Shown in pieces: positions 15,944 through 25,718 of a DNA stretch of 45,801 nucleotides. Made by a program: the position numbers and the translations under genes. Position 1 is the stretch's first letter; each line of letters starts with the position of its first letter. Location of the stretch: assembly GCF_003703475.1 (NCBI RefSeq), contig NZ_RDQM01000016.1, positions 1 to 45,801 on the forward strand. Direction: 5' to 3'. Source of the DNA: Allofranklinella schreckenbergeri (GTDB lineage Bacteria > Pseudomonadota > Gammaproteobacteria > Burkholderiales > Burkholderiaceae_C). The notes beneath the pieces are model-generated. The model saw only the letters and a program-made list of their open reading frames with translations. It made no database searches and was not told where the DNA came from.

Positions 15944-18238
15944 TTAAAACGAAGTTCCGATCTGGAATTGAATTTCCTCGATTCTATCGCCTGCTTTCTT
16001 GCGAATGGGGTGCGCATACGCAATACGCAGCGGGCCAACAGGCGAAATCCAGCTCAAGCCCACGCCCGTGGAAGCACGCAAATCCGAAAAGCGCACCTTC
16101 TCATGCGCGCCAAACACATTGCCGGCATCGACAAAAGCAAAGATGCGCAGCGTGCGGTCATTGCCCGCACCAGGGAACGGCGTAATGAACTCCACATTCA
16201 GGTTCACTTTCTTCAGTCCGCCCAGCGAAGCACCGGTCAAATCACGCGGCCCCAGGGAGCTTTGCTCAAAACCGCGAACCGAACCCAAGCCACCCGAGTA
16301 AAAATTCTTGAATACGGGGAAAGGTCGATCGCCCATGCCCTTGCCCCAGCCTACCTCGCCATTGAAGGCCAGCGTGTAGCGCTTGCTCAGCGGGATGTAT
16401 TGCTGGTATTGGTAGTTGCTCTTGAGATAGCGCGTATCGCCTGCGAAAGACCACTCGCTGTTAAAGCGCTGGTAACGCCCCTCATTGGGCGCCAGCGCAC
16501 TGTCGCGGCTATCGCGCGACCAACCAACGGTGAACGGCACGGAAGTGCTGGTGTAACCAAAGCGGTCTGCGTAGTGCAGATACGCGGCGGGGATCATGGT
16601 GCCAGGCTTGATCTGGTTGCGCTCGGCCCCCAGGCCGAAGTACACGGTATCGATTTCGCTGAACGGCACGCCAAAACGCACCGAAGCGCCATACGTCACC
16701 AGCGAGTAATTGCCGCCCATGTAGTCATAAGGCTTGTCGGTGCGGTAGTAGGCATCCAGCGTGCGCGAAACGCCGGACTGGGTGAAGTAAGGGTCGGTGG
16801 TACTGAACACCAGCGTGCGGTTGTACTTGCTGGTGTTGAGGTCCAGGCCCAGGTAATGCCCCGTACCCATGAAGTTGTCCTGCTTCAGGCCAAAGGAGAA
16901 AGAGAGCTTCTCGGCACTGGAAAAACCCGCACCCAATTGCAGCGAGCCGGTGGGTTTTTCCTTGACGCTCACCTGCAAGTCCACCTGGTCGGGCGAGCCG
17001 ACCACCTCCTGGGTTTCCACATCCACTTCCGTGAAGTAGCCCAGCCGATCCACCCGATCGCGCGAGAGGCGGATTTTCTGCCCGTCGTACCACGAGGCCT
17101 CAAACTGGCGGAACTCGCGGCGGATCACCTCATCGCGCGTGCGCGTATTGCCCGTGACGATGATGCGACGCACGTACACGCGGCTGCGCGGCTCGGCGCG
17201 CAGCACCACTTCCACCGTGTTGTTTTCGCGGTTGACTTCCGGCTGAGCCTCCACCTGGGCAAAAGCGTAGCCGTAATCCGAGAAATGCTGGGAAATGGCC
17301 TCGGTCGTTTGGGTGACCTGCTCCTCGTTGTACGCCTCGCCAGGCTTGATTCGCACCAGCGACTTGAACTCATCGTCGCGGTCCAGAAAGTTGCCTTCCA
17401 GCTTGACGCCCGAGACGCCAAAGCGCTCCCCTTCATGCACATTGATGGTGATGGAGATGCTTTGCTTGTCCGGCGAAATCGCCACCTGGGTCGAATCGAT
17501 GCGGAAATCCAGATAGCCGCGCTGCAAGTAGTGGGAGCGCACCGATTCCAAATCGGCATTGAGCTTGGCGCGCGAGTAGCGGTTGGATTTGGTGTACCAG
17601 CTCAGCCAGCCGCCCGTGTCCTGGTCCATCAAACCTTTGAGGGTGGACTCCGAAAAAGCCTTGTTGCCCGTAAAGCGGATTTCACCGATCTTGGCCACGC
17701 TGCCCTCATCGACCGTGAAAACCAAATTCACGCGGTTGCGATCAATGGGGGTGACGGTCGTCACAACGTTGGCGGCATAAAAACCCCGCGACAGGTATTG
17801 GCGCACCAACTCCTGCTCCGCCCGGTCGGCCATGGAGCGATCGAAGGGGCGGCCTTCCGCCAGACCCACATCGCGCATGGCTTTGCTCAGCACATCGCGA
17901 TCGAACTCCCGCGTGCCGGAAAACTCCACATTGCCGATCACGGGGCGCTCTTGCACAACTACGACCAAAACATTGCCATCTGCCTCAATCCGCACATCGT
18001 TGAACAAACCCAGCGCAAACAGCGCACGGATGGATTCGGCCGCCTTTGCATCGGTGTAGCGATCACCCACCCGAATGGGCAAAGAGGCAAAAATAGTGCC
18101 GGCCTCAACCCGCTGCAAACCTTCCACGCGGATATCCGCCACGGTAAAAGGCTCGACGGCCCAAAGCGTCAGGCTGGTGGCGCAAGTGGCCACAGCCACC
18201 GTCGCACGGGTACAAAAACGTTTGAAAAAGTGGTTCAT
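15944..18238 (-). CDS. bamA: BamA outer-membrane protein assembly factor
   Basis: A 764-residue Omp85-family protein, the core of the BAM complex that folds beta-barrel proteins into the outer membrane. A signal peptide (MNHFFKRFCTRATVAVATCA, cleaved after about LWA) precedes five POTRA domains over roughly residues 28-350 (first: FTVADIRVEGLQRVEAGTIF). A 16-stranded barrel follows, with the lid-loop motif GSVRGFEQ near residue 655 and the typical aromatic end QFQIGTSF. The Met at 18238 is chosen because it begins the signal peptide; the frame extends upstream to 18448 without homology. It lies between rseP and ompH in the operon. Confidence 0.96.
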   Translation of the reverse strand: MNHFFKRFCTRATVAVATCATSLTLWAVEPFTVADIRVEGLQRVEAGTIFASLPIRVGDRYTDAKAAESIRALFALGLFNDVRIEADGNVLVVVVQERPVIGNVEFSGTREFDRDVLSKAMRDVGLAEGRPFDRSMADRAEQELVRQYLSRGFYAANVVTTVTPIDRNRVNLVFTVDEGSVAKIGEIRFTGNKAFSESTLKGLMDQDTGGWLSWYTKSNRYSRAKLNADLESVRSHYLQRGYLDFRIDSTQVAISPDKQSISITINVHEGERFGVSGVKLEGNFLDRDDEFKSLVRIKPGEAYNEEQVTQTTEAISQHFSDYGYAFAQVEAQPEVNRENNTVEVVLRAEPRSRVYVRRIIVTGNTRTRDEVIRREFRQFEASWYDGQKIRLSRDRVDRLGYFTEVDVETQEVVGSPDQVDLQVSVKEKPTGSLQLGAGFSSAEKLSFSFGLKQDNFMGTGHYLGLDLNTSKYNRTLVFSTTDPYFTQSGVSRTLDAYYRTDKPYDYMGGNYSLVTYGASVRFGVPFSEIDTVYFGLGAERNQIKPGTMIPAAYLHYADRFGYTSTSVPFTVGWSRDSRDSALAPNEGRYQRFNSEWSFAGDTRYLKSNYQYQQYIPLSKRYTLAFNGEVGWGKGMGDRPFPVFKNFYSGGLGSVRGFEQSSLGPRDLTGASLGGLKKVNLNVEFITPFPGAGNDRTLRIFAFVDAGNVFGAHEKVRFSDLRASTGVGLSWISPVGPLRIAYAHPIRKKAGDRIEEIQFQIGTSF

Positions 18239-18318
18239 GGATTGGTCAGACACGCGGCAAGAGGCGGGAGGCAAAAGGCGGGAAGATGCAGGCATTGCAG
18301 GCCAGTTCGTCACACGCT

Positions 18319-19812
18319 TTAGCCTATCCACCGGCTCAAATCGTTGAACACAGCCAGGGCCATCAACATCAGCAGCGCTGCGACCCCAAAGGCCTGCCAG
18401 CGCTGCTCCCATAGCTGCGATACGGGTTTGCCCGTCACAGCCTCCCAAAGATAATACATCAGGTGCCCACCATCGAGCAGCGGCACGGGCAGCAGGTTCA
18501 GCACCCCAAGGCTAAGGCTGATGACGGCCAAAAAATGCATAAACGCCATGCCGCCAAGGCTGGCCGATTGCCCCGCATACTGTGCAATGGAAATCGGCCC
18601 ACTGAGATTGTTCAACGAAGCCTGCCCTAACAACATCCGGCCCAACATGCGCAGCGTCAGCCCCGCCATTTCCCAAGCGCGCTCGGCCCCGCGCACCAGG
18701 CCCTGCCATGCGCCATAGCGCACCAGGGTCATGGCGGCCTCACCACTGCTGCCCAGCATGGCGCCAATCGTGGCTTTCGCTGCCGGTGCAGGCGCAACGG
18801 CCGTCGTATTGGGTTCAGGCTGCGCGTTGGCGCTGGGCTGGTGCGCTTGCGCACGCGCTTGGGGGCGCACGGGCAACTGCAAGGTTTGCCAGTTTTCGCC
18901 ATTGGCCGCGGCCTGCTGCACCCCAGCGCCTGCCTGGCGGCGGCGCACGCTCCAAAGCTGTGGGCCTTGCGCGGCGTCGTAGGCGACGATCACCGCGCGC
19001 AATTGCACCGCATCGCGCATCGGCACGCCATTGACGGCCAGCACCACATCGCCTGCACGCAAGCCTGCCTGCTGTGCTGCGCCACCCTCCAGCACCTGCC
19101 CCAGTACGGGCGCGGCCAACGGGGCTACGAGGCCAATGGTGCGTTGCACCTGCCCGTCCCAATCGCTGGCCTGCAACTGCGCCAACGGCAGCCGCACCAC
19201 GCGCTCGGCGCCATGTTCGCTTTGCACGCGCAAGGCGAGGTCTTGGCGCTCCAGCGCAGCGCGGCTGAGCCGCCATTGCAGCTCATCAAAAGAAGGCACG
19301 GCATGGGTTGGTTCAAGCCCCATCGCCTCATCCCATGCCTGGCCAGCGGCCAGGGCGTAAGCCTGGAGCACCCTGTCGCCCTGGCGCAAGCCAGCCGCTT
19401 CGGCCAAGGAGCCAGGCTCGGGCGTCGCCAGAATGGGCTGGGGCGCTTGCACGCCCCACCAGTTGATGGCAGCAAACAGCAGCACGGCCAGCGCCAGGTT
19501 GGCCAGCGGCCCGGCCAGCACTACCGCCACCCGCTTGCGCAGCGGCTGGCGATTGAAGGCGCGGTGCAGTTCATCGGGGGGCACGGCTCCTTCACGCTCG
19601 TCCAGCATCTTGACGTAGCCCCCGACTGGCAAGGCCGCGATGACGAATTCCGCTTCCCGCCCCGGCCAGCGCCAGCGCAGCAGCGGCTTGCCCATGCCGA
19701 TGGAGAACCGCAGCACCTTGATGCCGCAGGCCACGGCCACGCGGTAATGGCCGTATTCGTGCACCGCCACCACCAAACCGATGGTGATGAGAAAAGCCAG
19801 CAGAGTCAGCAT
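18319..19812 (-). CDS. rseP: RseP site-2 metalloprotease
   Basis: A 497-residue intramembrane zinc protease that cuts anti-sigma factors, part of the envelope stress response. The N-terminal helix carries HEYGH (His18, Glu19, His22). The C-terminal membrane helix has the LDG zinc ligand motif (PVPLLDGGHLMYYL). Two PDZ domains lie between (AEAAGLRQGDRVL and AQQAGLRAGDVVL). An Ala/Gln/Pro-rich insert of about 60 residues near residues 290-350 (QARAQAHQPSANAQPEPN) makes it longer than typical 450-residue homologues. It is followed by bamA after 80 bases and is expected to be coexpressed with it. Confidence 0.95.
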   Translation of the reverse strand: MLTLLAFLITIGLVVAVHEYGHYRVAVACGIKVLRFSIGMGKPLLRWRWPGREAEFVIAALPVGGYVKMLDEREGAVPPDELHRAFNRQPLRKRVAVVLAGPLANLALAVLLFAAINWWGVQAPQPILATPEPGSLAEAAGLRQGDRVLQAYALAAGQAWDEAMGLEPTHAVPSFDELQWRLSRAALERQDLALRVQSEHGAERVVRLPLAQLQASDWDGQVQRTIGLVAPLAAPVLGQVLEGGAAQQAGLRAGDVVLAVNGVPMRDAVQLRAVIVAYDAAQGPQLWSVRRRQAGAGVQQAAANGENWQTLQLPVRPQARAQAHQPSANAQPEPNTTAVAPAPAAKATIGAMLGSSGEAAMTLVRYGAWQGLVRGAERAWEMAGLTLRMLGRMLLGQASLNNLSGPISIAQYAGQSASLGGMAFMHFLAVISLSLGVLNLLPVPLLDGGHLMYYLWEAVTGKPVSQLWEQRWQAFGVAALLMLMALAVFNDLSRWIG

Positions 19813-19897
19813 GGGGTGGCACGCGCCCTACGCGTGTTCAAAACGTATTCCAAAACGGGGGAAAAGGCCGTTGACGCAAGCCGCTTGCCACGGCGGC

Positions 19898-21115
19898 TCA
19901 CGCCTGGGCCTGCACACAGGCCTGGGCAACGCGGCGCGCCCGGGCATCCAGCTCCAGCAGCGCCTCCAGGCTGTCGCACGCGCCCGGCTGGCAGGTTTGC
20001 AGCGTGTGGGCGTTGACGGTGTAAATGCGATCAAAGCGCAGCGCGCCATCCAGAAACGCCTGCACCGCCACTTCATTGGCGGCGTTGAGGATGGCCGTGC
20101 TGCCCGCCGGGCCACGCAACGCCTGCCAGGCCAGGGACATGCAGGCAAAGCGTTGCTGGTGGGTAGGGTCGTCAAACGATTCAAACGTCAGCGCCGCCAG
20201 TTGGCGGAAATCCAACCGGGCGCTGCCCGATTCCATGCGCTGGGGCCAGGACAGGCCATAGGCAATGGGCACGCGCATATCCGGCGTGCCCAGTTGGGCG
20301 ACGATGGAGCCATCACGGTACTGCACCATCGAATGCACCACACTTTGCGGGTGGATGACCACCTCCAACTGCTCGGGCGGCAGGTCAAACAGGTAGCGCG
20401 CCTCAATCACCTCCAGCGCCTTGTTCATCATGGTGGCCGAATCGACGGAAATCTTGCGCCCCATGCTCCAGTTCGGGTGCGCGCAAGCCTGCTCGGGCGT
20501 GACCTGGGCCAGCGTGCCCACATCGCGCTGGCGAAACGGCCCGCCCGAAGCGGTGAGGATGATTTTCTCCACCCGCTGCGCCCAGGTCGCCGGGTCTTCG
20601 GGCAGGGATTGGAAGATGGCCGAATGCTCGCTATCGATGGGCAGCAGCGTCGCGCCGTGCGTGCGCACCTGCTGCATGAACCAGGCACCGCCCACCACCA
20701 ACGCCTCCTTGTTGGCCAGCAACAAACGCTTGCCCGCCTGCGCCGCCGCCAGCGCAGGCGGCAGCCCGGCCACACCGACGATGGCGGCCATCACCACATC
20801 CACCGCCTCGTGCGCAGCCAGCGCGGCAATGGCTTGCGGGCCTGATGCCACCTCGGTGCGCAGCCCCTGGGCCTGCAAAGCCGCGCGCAACTGCGCCGCG
20901 CTGGCCTCATCGGCCATGGCCGCCACGGCGGGCCGAAATTGCAGGCACTGCCGCACCATCAAATCCACATTGCGGCCCGCGCTGAGGGCAAAGGCCTCGA
21001 AGCGATCGGCATGGCGGGCCAGCACATCCAGCGTGTTCACGCCAATAGAGCCTGTCGAGCCCAGCACAGCCACCCGCTGCAACGGTGCAGTCGTCACAGT
21101 CATACCCATCCCCAA
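19898..21115 (-). CDS. dxr: 1-deoxy-D-xylulose 5-phosphate reductoisomerase
   Basis: A 405-residue NADPH-dependent enzyme of the MEP isoprenoid pathway. The NADPH-binding loop VAVLGSTGSIGVNTLDVL is near the N-terminus, followed by RLLLANKEALVVGG. LPIDSEHSAIFQSL carries the metal- and substrate-binding Asp/Ser/Glu. Further blocks are ILTASGGPFRQ, HPNWSMGRKISVDSATMMNK and ILNAANEVAV. Two further ATG codons just inside the start are also possible. It lies between cdsA (repeat copy c in the gap) and rseP, supplying precursors for the undecaprenyl carrier made by uppS in the same operon. Confidence 0.96.
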   Translation of the reverse strand: MGMGMTVTTAPLQRVAVLGSTGSIGVNTLDVLARHADRFEAFALSAGRNVDLMVRQCLQFRPAVAAMADEASAAQLRAALQAQGLRTEVASGPQAIAALAAHEAVDVVMAAIVGVAGLPPALAAAQAGKRLLLANKEALVVGGAWFMQQVRTHGATLLPIDSEHSAIFQSLPEDPATWAQRVEKIILTASGGPFRQRDVGTLAQVTPEQACAHPNWSMGRKISVDSATMMNKALEVIEARYLFDLPPEQLEVVIHPQSVVHSMVQYRDGSIVAQLGTPDMRVPIAYGLSWPQRMESGSARLDFRQLAALTFESFDDPTHQQRFACMSLAWQALRGPAGSTAILNAANEVAVQAFLDGALRFDRIYTVNAHTLQTCQPGACDSLEALLELDARARRVAQACVQAQA

Positions 21116-21120
21116 TCAAC

Positions 21121-21186
21121 CATTCAAAAGAAAATCATCTTTATACATACCATGCCAAAATAGGCATTTTTTATTTCTTTTGATTT
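21121..21186 (+). repeat. 66-bp palindromic intergenic element, copy c
   Basis: CATTCAAAAGAAAAT and ATTTCTTTTGATTT arms around CATGCCAAAATAGGCAT. It fills most of the gap between cdsA and dxr. Confidence 0.82.
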
Positions 21187-21195
21187 GCAAAAAAC

Positions 21196-22089
21196 TCACG
21201 ACAAAGCCACCAGCAGCGCCCCCACCGGCAGCACGGGCAGCAGGCCATCGATCCGGTCGAGCACGCCGCCGTGGCCAGGCAGCACCTGGCTGCTGTCCTT
21301 CATGCCCGCAGCCCGCTTGGCCAGGGATTCGAGCAAATCGCCCATCACGCTCATGGCCGCCAGCAGCAGGCACAGCGGCACCAGCGCGGCAACGCCCCAT
21401 TGCTGGGCGGCCACGCCGTAAAAGCTCTTGCCCCAGGCAGCGGGCACATGGCCATCGGCCCACAGGCAGGCCGCCGCCAGCGCCAGCACCGCCAGCATGC
21501 CGCCGAGCACGCCCTCCCAGCTTTTGCCGGGGCTGACGGAAGGGGCCAGCTTGCGTGCAAAAAACTTCTGCCCGCAGCTTTTGCCCGCGATGTAAGCGCC
21601 CGTATCGGCCACCCACACCAGCGCCAGCAGCGTGAGCAAAAAATAAACGCCGTGGGCAAACACCTGCACCGCCGCCGCCCACGCCGCGCCCAGCACCACC
21701 AGCCCTGCCAGCCTGCGCGCCAGGCCCAGCCCGCTATCCGCAGCCACGGCCTGCCAGGCAGGCACCCCGCCGCGCAGGGCCAGCACAGCCAGCAGCAGCC
21801 AAGCCATGAGGTACACAGCCCAAGCCAGCGCCCACCCGTCGCTGTGCGCCTCTGGCGCGCGGGTGGGCCAGCCCAGCAAGGCCGCCGCCGCCGCGCCCAC
21901 CAGGGCGAAGCCCAAGCCCAGGGTGCGCGCCGCCCCTTCAGGCAAGCCGCTCAAACGCCCCCACTCCCACGCACCCAAGCTGATGAAGGCCGTAATCAAC
22001 AAGGCAAAAGGCCAGCGCCCAGGGGCTGCCAAACATACGGCAACAATCAACAGCAACACGGCGGCGGTGATGACGCGCTGCTTCAGCAT
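21196..22089 (-). CDS. cdsA: phosphatidate cytidylyltransferase
   Basis: A 297-residue integral membrane enzyme that makes CDP-diacylglycerol, the branch point of phospholipid synthesis. Several hydrophobic segments are evident from the N-terminus (VITAAVLLLIVAVCLA onward), consistent with about eight membrane helices. The C-terminal signature SLAKRAAGMKDSSQ followed by VLPGHGGVLDRIDGLLP contains the conserved Lys-Arg, Lys-Asp and Asp-Arg-x-Asp. Its start overlaps the uppS end by 7 bases, so the two are coupled. Confidence 0.95.
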   Translation of the reverse strand: MLKQRVITAAVLLLIVAVCLAAPGRWPFALLITAFISLGAWEWGRLSGLPEGAARTLGLGFALVGAAAAALLGWPTRAPEAHSDGWALAWAVYLMAWLLLAVLALRGGVPAWQAVAADSGLGLARRLAGLVVLGAAWAAAVQVFAHGVYFLLTLLALVWVADTGAYIAGKSCGQKFFARKLAPSVSPGKSWEGVLGGMLAVLALAAACLWADGHVPAAWGKSFYGVAAQQWGVAALVPLCLLLAAMSVMGDLLESLAKRAAGMKDSSQVLPGHGGVLDRIDGLLPVLPVGALLVALS

Positions 22090-22865
22090 GGCAACTCTCC
22101 CGGCTCGGCTCCACGGGCGTCCTGCCCCTTATCCTGCCGCTTGACCTGCCCTGTCACTTGCTCGCCCGTCTTGCCAAAGCGGCGCTGGCGCTGGGCGTAA
22201 TCGCGCAGGGCGGCGTCCAAATCGGCGGCGTCGAAATCAGGCCACAGCGTGTCGCTGAAATACAGCTCGGCATAGGCCAGTTGCCAGAGCAAAAAGTTGC
22301 TGATGCGGCGCTCGCCGCCGGTGCGAATGAGCAAATCGGGATCGGGCACATGCGCCAGCGCGGTGTGCGCTGCCAGCGTTTGCTCGGTGATCGGTGCATG
22401 GGGCGATTGCTGGCGCGCGCGCTCGGCGGCCTGGGCGATATCCCAGCGGCCGCCATAGTTGAAGCACACGTTGAGGATGAGGCCGTCATTGCCCGCCGTC
22501 TCGCGCTCGGCCTGCTCCAGACCCTGGCGCACTTTTTCCGCCAGCGGCGCACGCTCGCCCACGCAGTGCAGGCGCACACCGTGGGCCTTGAGGCCCGAGA
22601 CTTCGCGGGCCAGCGCGCTGAGCATCAAGCCCATCAGGCCGGAGACTTCTTCGGGCGGGCGGCGCCAGTTTTCCGACGAAAACGCAAACACGGTGAGCAC
22701 GCGCACCCCGCGCTCACCGCACAGTTGCACGCAACGGCGCAGGGCCTCCACCCCTTTCTTATGCCCGGCCAGCCGGGGCAACAGGCGCTTTTGCGCCCAA
22801 CGGCCATTGCCATCCATGACGATGGCCACATGGTGCGGCAGCGGCGCTAAAGCGTTGGATCCCAT
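22083..22865 (-). CDS. uppS: undecaprenyl diphosphate synthase (cis-prenyltransferase)
   Basis: A 260-residue cis-prenyltransferase that makes the C55 lipid carrier for peptidoglycan and O-antigen synthesis. HVAIVMDGNGRWAQKR carries the catalytic Asp18. GHKKGVEALRR, LTVFAFSSENWRRP, LNVCFNYGGRWDIAQA, DLLIRTGGERRISNFLLWQL and AYAELYFSDTLWPDF are all conserved blocks. The C-terminal tail after RRFGKTGEQ is Gln/Gly-rich and not conserved. It lies between frr (repeat copy d in the gap) and cdsA. Confidence 0.96.
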   Translation of the reverse strand: MGSNALAPLPHHVAIVMDGNGRWAQKRLLPRLAGHKKGVEALRRCVQLCGERGVRVLTVFAFSSENWRRPPEEVSGLMGLMLSALAREVSGLKAHGVRLHCVGERAPLAEKVRQGLEQAERETAGNDGLILNVCFNYGGRWDIAQAAERARQQSPHAPITEQTLAAHTALAHVPDPDLLIRTGGERRISNFLLWQLAYAELYFSDTLWPDFDAADLDAALRDYAQRQRRFGKTGEQVTGQVKRQDKGQDARGAEPGELPC

Positions 22866-22901
22866 CGTCGCAAGACTCGCAAGGTGAAACGACCAAATTA
22901 T

Positions 22902-22967
22902 AAATCAAAAGCAAAGAAACCGCCCTATTTCGGCAATTCTACAATAAAACGCATTTGCTTTTGATTT
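22902..22967 (-). repeat. 66-bp palindromic intergenic element, copy d (inverted)
   Basis: AAATCAAAAGCAAAG and CATTTGCTTTTGATTT arms. The core reads TTGCCGAAATAGGGCG on the minus strand, so this is the only copy in reverse orientation. It lies between frr and uppS. Confidence 0.8.
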
Positions 22968-22997
22968 GGAAAAATAGAGGAATATCGGCGCAACGCC

Positions 22998-23558
22998 TCA
23001 CACCTCCATCACTTCTTTTTCCTTGCTCTCCACCAGCGTGTCGATTTCGGCGATGAATTTGTCGGTCAGTTTCTGGATATCCGCTTCGGAGCGTTTTTGA
23101 TCGTCTTCCGATGCCTCTTTCTCCTTCACCAGCTTCTTGACCGCGTCATTGGCGTCGCGGCGCAGGTTGCGCACGGCGATCTTGGCGCCCTCGCCTTCGC
23201 TGCGCACGAGCTTGGTCATCTCCTTGCGGCGCTCCTCGCTCATGGGCGGCATGGGCACGCGAATCAAATCGCCCATGCTGGCGGGGTTCAGGCCCAGATC
23301 GCTTTCGCGGATGGCCTTTTCCACCTTGGCCGCCATGTCGCGCTCCCAAGGCTGCACGCTGATGGTGCGCGCATCCAGCAGAGAAACGTTGGCCACCTGG
23401 CTAATGGGCACATGCTGGCCGTAGTACTCGACCTGCACGGTATCGAGCAAGCCGGGGTTGGCGCGGCCGGTGCGGATTTTGGCCAACTGGTTTTTGAACG
23501 CGGCGATGGATTGCTCCATCTTGTGCTGGGTGGTTTTGCGAATATCGGCAATGGACAT
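22998..23558 (-). CDS. frr: ribosome recycling factor
   Basis: A 186-residue RRF that splits post-termination ribosomes together with [53 protein letters not shown] and [14 protein letters not shown] are family blocks; the Lys/Glu-rich C-terminal helices complete domain I. The start at 23558 is fixed by AGGAG eight bases upstream; the GTG at 23567 would sit on top of that site. It follows pyrH, the common order pyrH-frr. Confidence 0.96.
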   Translation of the reverse strand: MSIADIRKTTQHKMEQSIAAFKNQLAKIRTGRANPGLLDTVQVEYYGQHVPISQVANVSLLDARTISVQPWERDMAAKVEKAIRESDLGLNPASMGDLIRVPMPPMSEERRKEMTKLVRSEGEGAKIAVRNLRRDANDAVKKLVKEKEASEDDQKRSEADIQKLTDKFIAEIDTLVESKEKEVMEV

Positions 23559-23657
23559 TGGGATCACTCCTTATTTGCAGCGCTTGTCGCTTATTTCTTG
23601 ATTCTTGAATCGGCACATGGGCCGGAATAAGGGCTGGAAGATGGCTCAGGCAGGGCT

Positions 23658-24389
23658 TCAGGCGTACACCAGGGTGCCTTCATCCTCGCCATGCACCACG
23701 CGCTCCAGCGCGCCAGGCTTGACGATGGAGAACACCTTGATGGGCAGCTTTTGATCGCGGCACAGCGCAAACGCCGTGGCATCCATGATGCCGAGGTTTT
23801 TCACCATCGCCTCATCGAAACTGATGCGGCTATAGCGCGTGGCCGAAGGGTCTTTCATGGGATCCGCGGTATAGACGCCGTCAACCTTGGTGGCCTTGAG
23901 CACGATTTGCGCGCCAATCTCCGCCCCGCGCAGGGCTGCGGCCGTATCGGTGGTGAAAAACGGGTTTCCCGTCCCGGCGGCGAACACCACCACCTTGCCC
24001 TCCTCCAGATATTGCAGCGCCTTGGGGCGGACATACGGCTCGGCCACCTGGTCGATGGAAATGGCCGACATCACCCGCGCAGGCACGCCCTTGCGGTCGA
24101 TGGCATTGGCCAGGGCCAGCGAGTTCATCACCGTTGCCAACATGCCCATGTAATCGGCCGTGGCGCGATCCATGCCCGCCGCGCCACCCGCAATGCCACG
24201 AAAGATGTTGCCGCCACCAATCACAATCGCCAGCTCCACCCCCGTCTTGGCCACGGCGAGGATTTCGTCCACCATGCGCTCGATGGTGGCGTGGTTGATG
24301 CCGAAGGCATCGTCACCCATCAGGGCTTCGCCCGAGAGCTTGAGCAAAATGCGTTTGTAAACAGGAGCGGGGCGGGTATCAGTCGTCAT
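23658..24389 (-). CDS. pyrH: UMP kinase
   Basis: A 243-residue bacterial UMP kinase of the amino-acid-kinase fold (hexameric in known cases), converting UMP to [73 protein letters not shown] and [16 protein letters not shown] are diagnostic. The Met at 24389 is taken as the start because the preceding residues are not conserved; 24407 is the alternative. It lies between tsf and frr. Confidence 0.95.
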   Translation of the reverse strand: MTTDTRPAPVYKRILLKLSGEALMGDDAFGINHATIERMVDEILAVAKTGVELAIVIGGGNIFRGIAGGAAGMDRATADYMGMLATVMNSLALANAIDRKGVPARVMSAISIDQVAEPYVRPKALQYLEEGKVVVFAAGTGNPFFTTDTAAALRGAEIGAQIVLKATKVDGVYTADPMKDPSATRYSRISFDEAMVKNLGIMDATAFALCRDQKLPIKVFSIVKPGALERVVHGEDEGTLVYA

Positions 24390-24665
24390 AGCGGGAGGGT
24401 TGAGCAAAAGGCTTGACAGAAGCCCAAAAGGCCTTGTGGGCCGACTGGCATTTGCACATCACACGGCAAGCCGCCATGCAATCTGCAAAGACCATGCCCG
24501 AATGCCATGCCCATTGATTGAAAGAAGGCAAAAGCAGGCAAGGCGCGGGAAGCTACAAAAAGCCCGCCGGGCCTTCTGCACCGCACCGCCAGGGCCAAGG
24601 CGGTGCGCATGCCCTACCCTATCAAAGACAGACCAGGGCACACGCAAGGTGCAAGGCAGACGCGA

Positions 24666-25550
24666 TCAAGCGCCTTTGGCAGCGGCCATCTGGGCGGCCA
24701 CTTCGGCGGCGAAATCATCCACCTTCTTCTCGATGCCTTCGCCCACGACATAGAGCGTAAAGCCTTTGACGGAGGTGTTTTTCTCCTTGAGCATCTGGCC
24801 CACGCTTTGCTTGTCGTTTTTCACGAAGGGCTGATCCAGCAGCGAGACTTCCTTGAGGTATTTGGCCACGGCGCCATCGACCATCTTCGCGGCGATGTCG
24901 GCAGGCTTGCCCGATTCGGCCGCCTTGCCCTGGGCCACAGAGCGCTCTTTCTCGATCAGCTCGGCAGGCACATCGGCGCTGGAGAGCGCCACGGGCTTCA
25001 TGGCGGCCACGTGCATGGCCACATCCTTGGCGGCAGCCTCATCGCCATCGAACTCCACCACCACGCCGATGCGCGTGCCGTGCAGGTAGTGGGCCAGCTT
25101 GGTGTCGGCAAAACGCACGAAACGGCGCAGGCTCATGTTCTCGCCGATCTTGCCGATCAGGCCTTTGCGCACTTCTTCCAGCGTGGGGCCAAAGCCGTCT
25201 TGCTCATAAGCGAGCGCGCCCAGCGCCTCGATATCGGCAGGGTTGTGCTTGGCCACCAGATCGGCAGCAGCATTGGCGAAAGCCAGGAAGCTGTCGTTCT
25301 TGCTCACGAAGTCGGTTTCGCAGTTGACTTCCACCATCGCACCCGTTGCGCCTTGCATCGCCACGGCGATCACGCCTTCGGCGGTCACGCGCGAAGCGGC
25401 CTTGCCCGCCTTGGTGCCGAGCTTGATGCGCAGCAATTCTTCAGCCTTGGCCATGTCGCCATTGGCTTCCACCAGGGCTTTCTTGGCCTCCATCATGGGG
25501 GCATCGGTCTTGGCGCGCAGTTCGGCCACCATGCTTGCTGTCACTGTCAT
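24666..25550 (-). CDS. tsf: elongation factor Ts
   Basis: A 294-residue nucleotide-exchange factor for EF-Tu. The N-terminal UBA-like domain holds [20 protein letters not shown], and [17 protein letters not shown] is the second signature. A GGAG twelve bases upstream supports the start at 25550; the frame extends to 25604 without homology. A 276-base gap separates it from pyrH. Upstream, a hairpin in the rpsB-tsf gap probably adjusts expression relative to S2. Confidence 0.96.
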   Translation of the reverse strand: MTVTASMVAELRAKTDAPMMEAKKALVEANGDMAKAEELLRIKLGTKAGKAASRVTAEGVIAVAMQGATGAMVEVNCETDFVSKNDSFLAFANAAADLVAKHNPADIEALGALAYEQDGFGPTLEEVRKGLIGKIGENMSLRRFVRFADTKLAHYLHGTRIGVVVEFDGDEAAAKDVAMHVAAMKPVALSSADVPAELIEKERSVAQGKAAESGKPADIAAKMVDGAVAKYLKEVSLLDQPFVKNDKQSVGQMLKEKNTSVKGFTLYVVGEGIEKKVDDFAAEVAAQMAAAKGA

Positions 25551-25627
25551 TGGGTTTCTCCAGTCGGGGATTTCAAAAATGTCAAAAAAACACAGACCTG
25601 CCACGGTGCCACCGCCAGCGCAGATAC

Positions 25628-25661
25628 AAAAAAAGGGGCCTCTTGCAACGATGCCCCTTTT
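25628..25661 (-). terminator. intercistronic terminator/attenuator between rpsB and tsf
   Basis: On the minus strand AAAAGGGGCATCGTTGCA is followed by the complementary GGCCCCTTTTTTT: a strong GC stem ending in a 7-T run. An attenuating terminator in this gap is known from the rpsB-tsf operon of Escherichia coli; partial read-through would allow tsf expression here. Confidence 0.7.
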
Positions 25662-25718
25662 GGGTTGCGCCCTGCGGCCCTGACGGGCCTGGCAGCGCCA
25701 ACAGGTCTTGCGGGACGC

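Noticed and set aside
15968-18322. 784-codon plus-strand open frame opposite bamA
   Set aside because: Antisense shadow of a clear BamA gene caused by high GC codon use.
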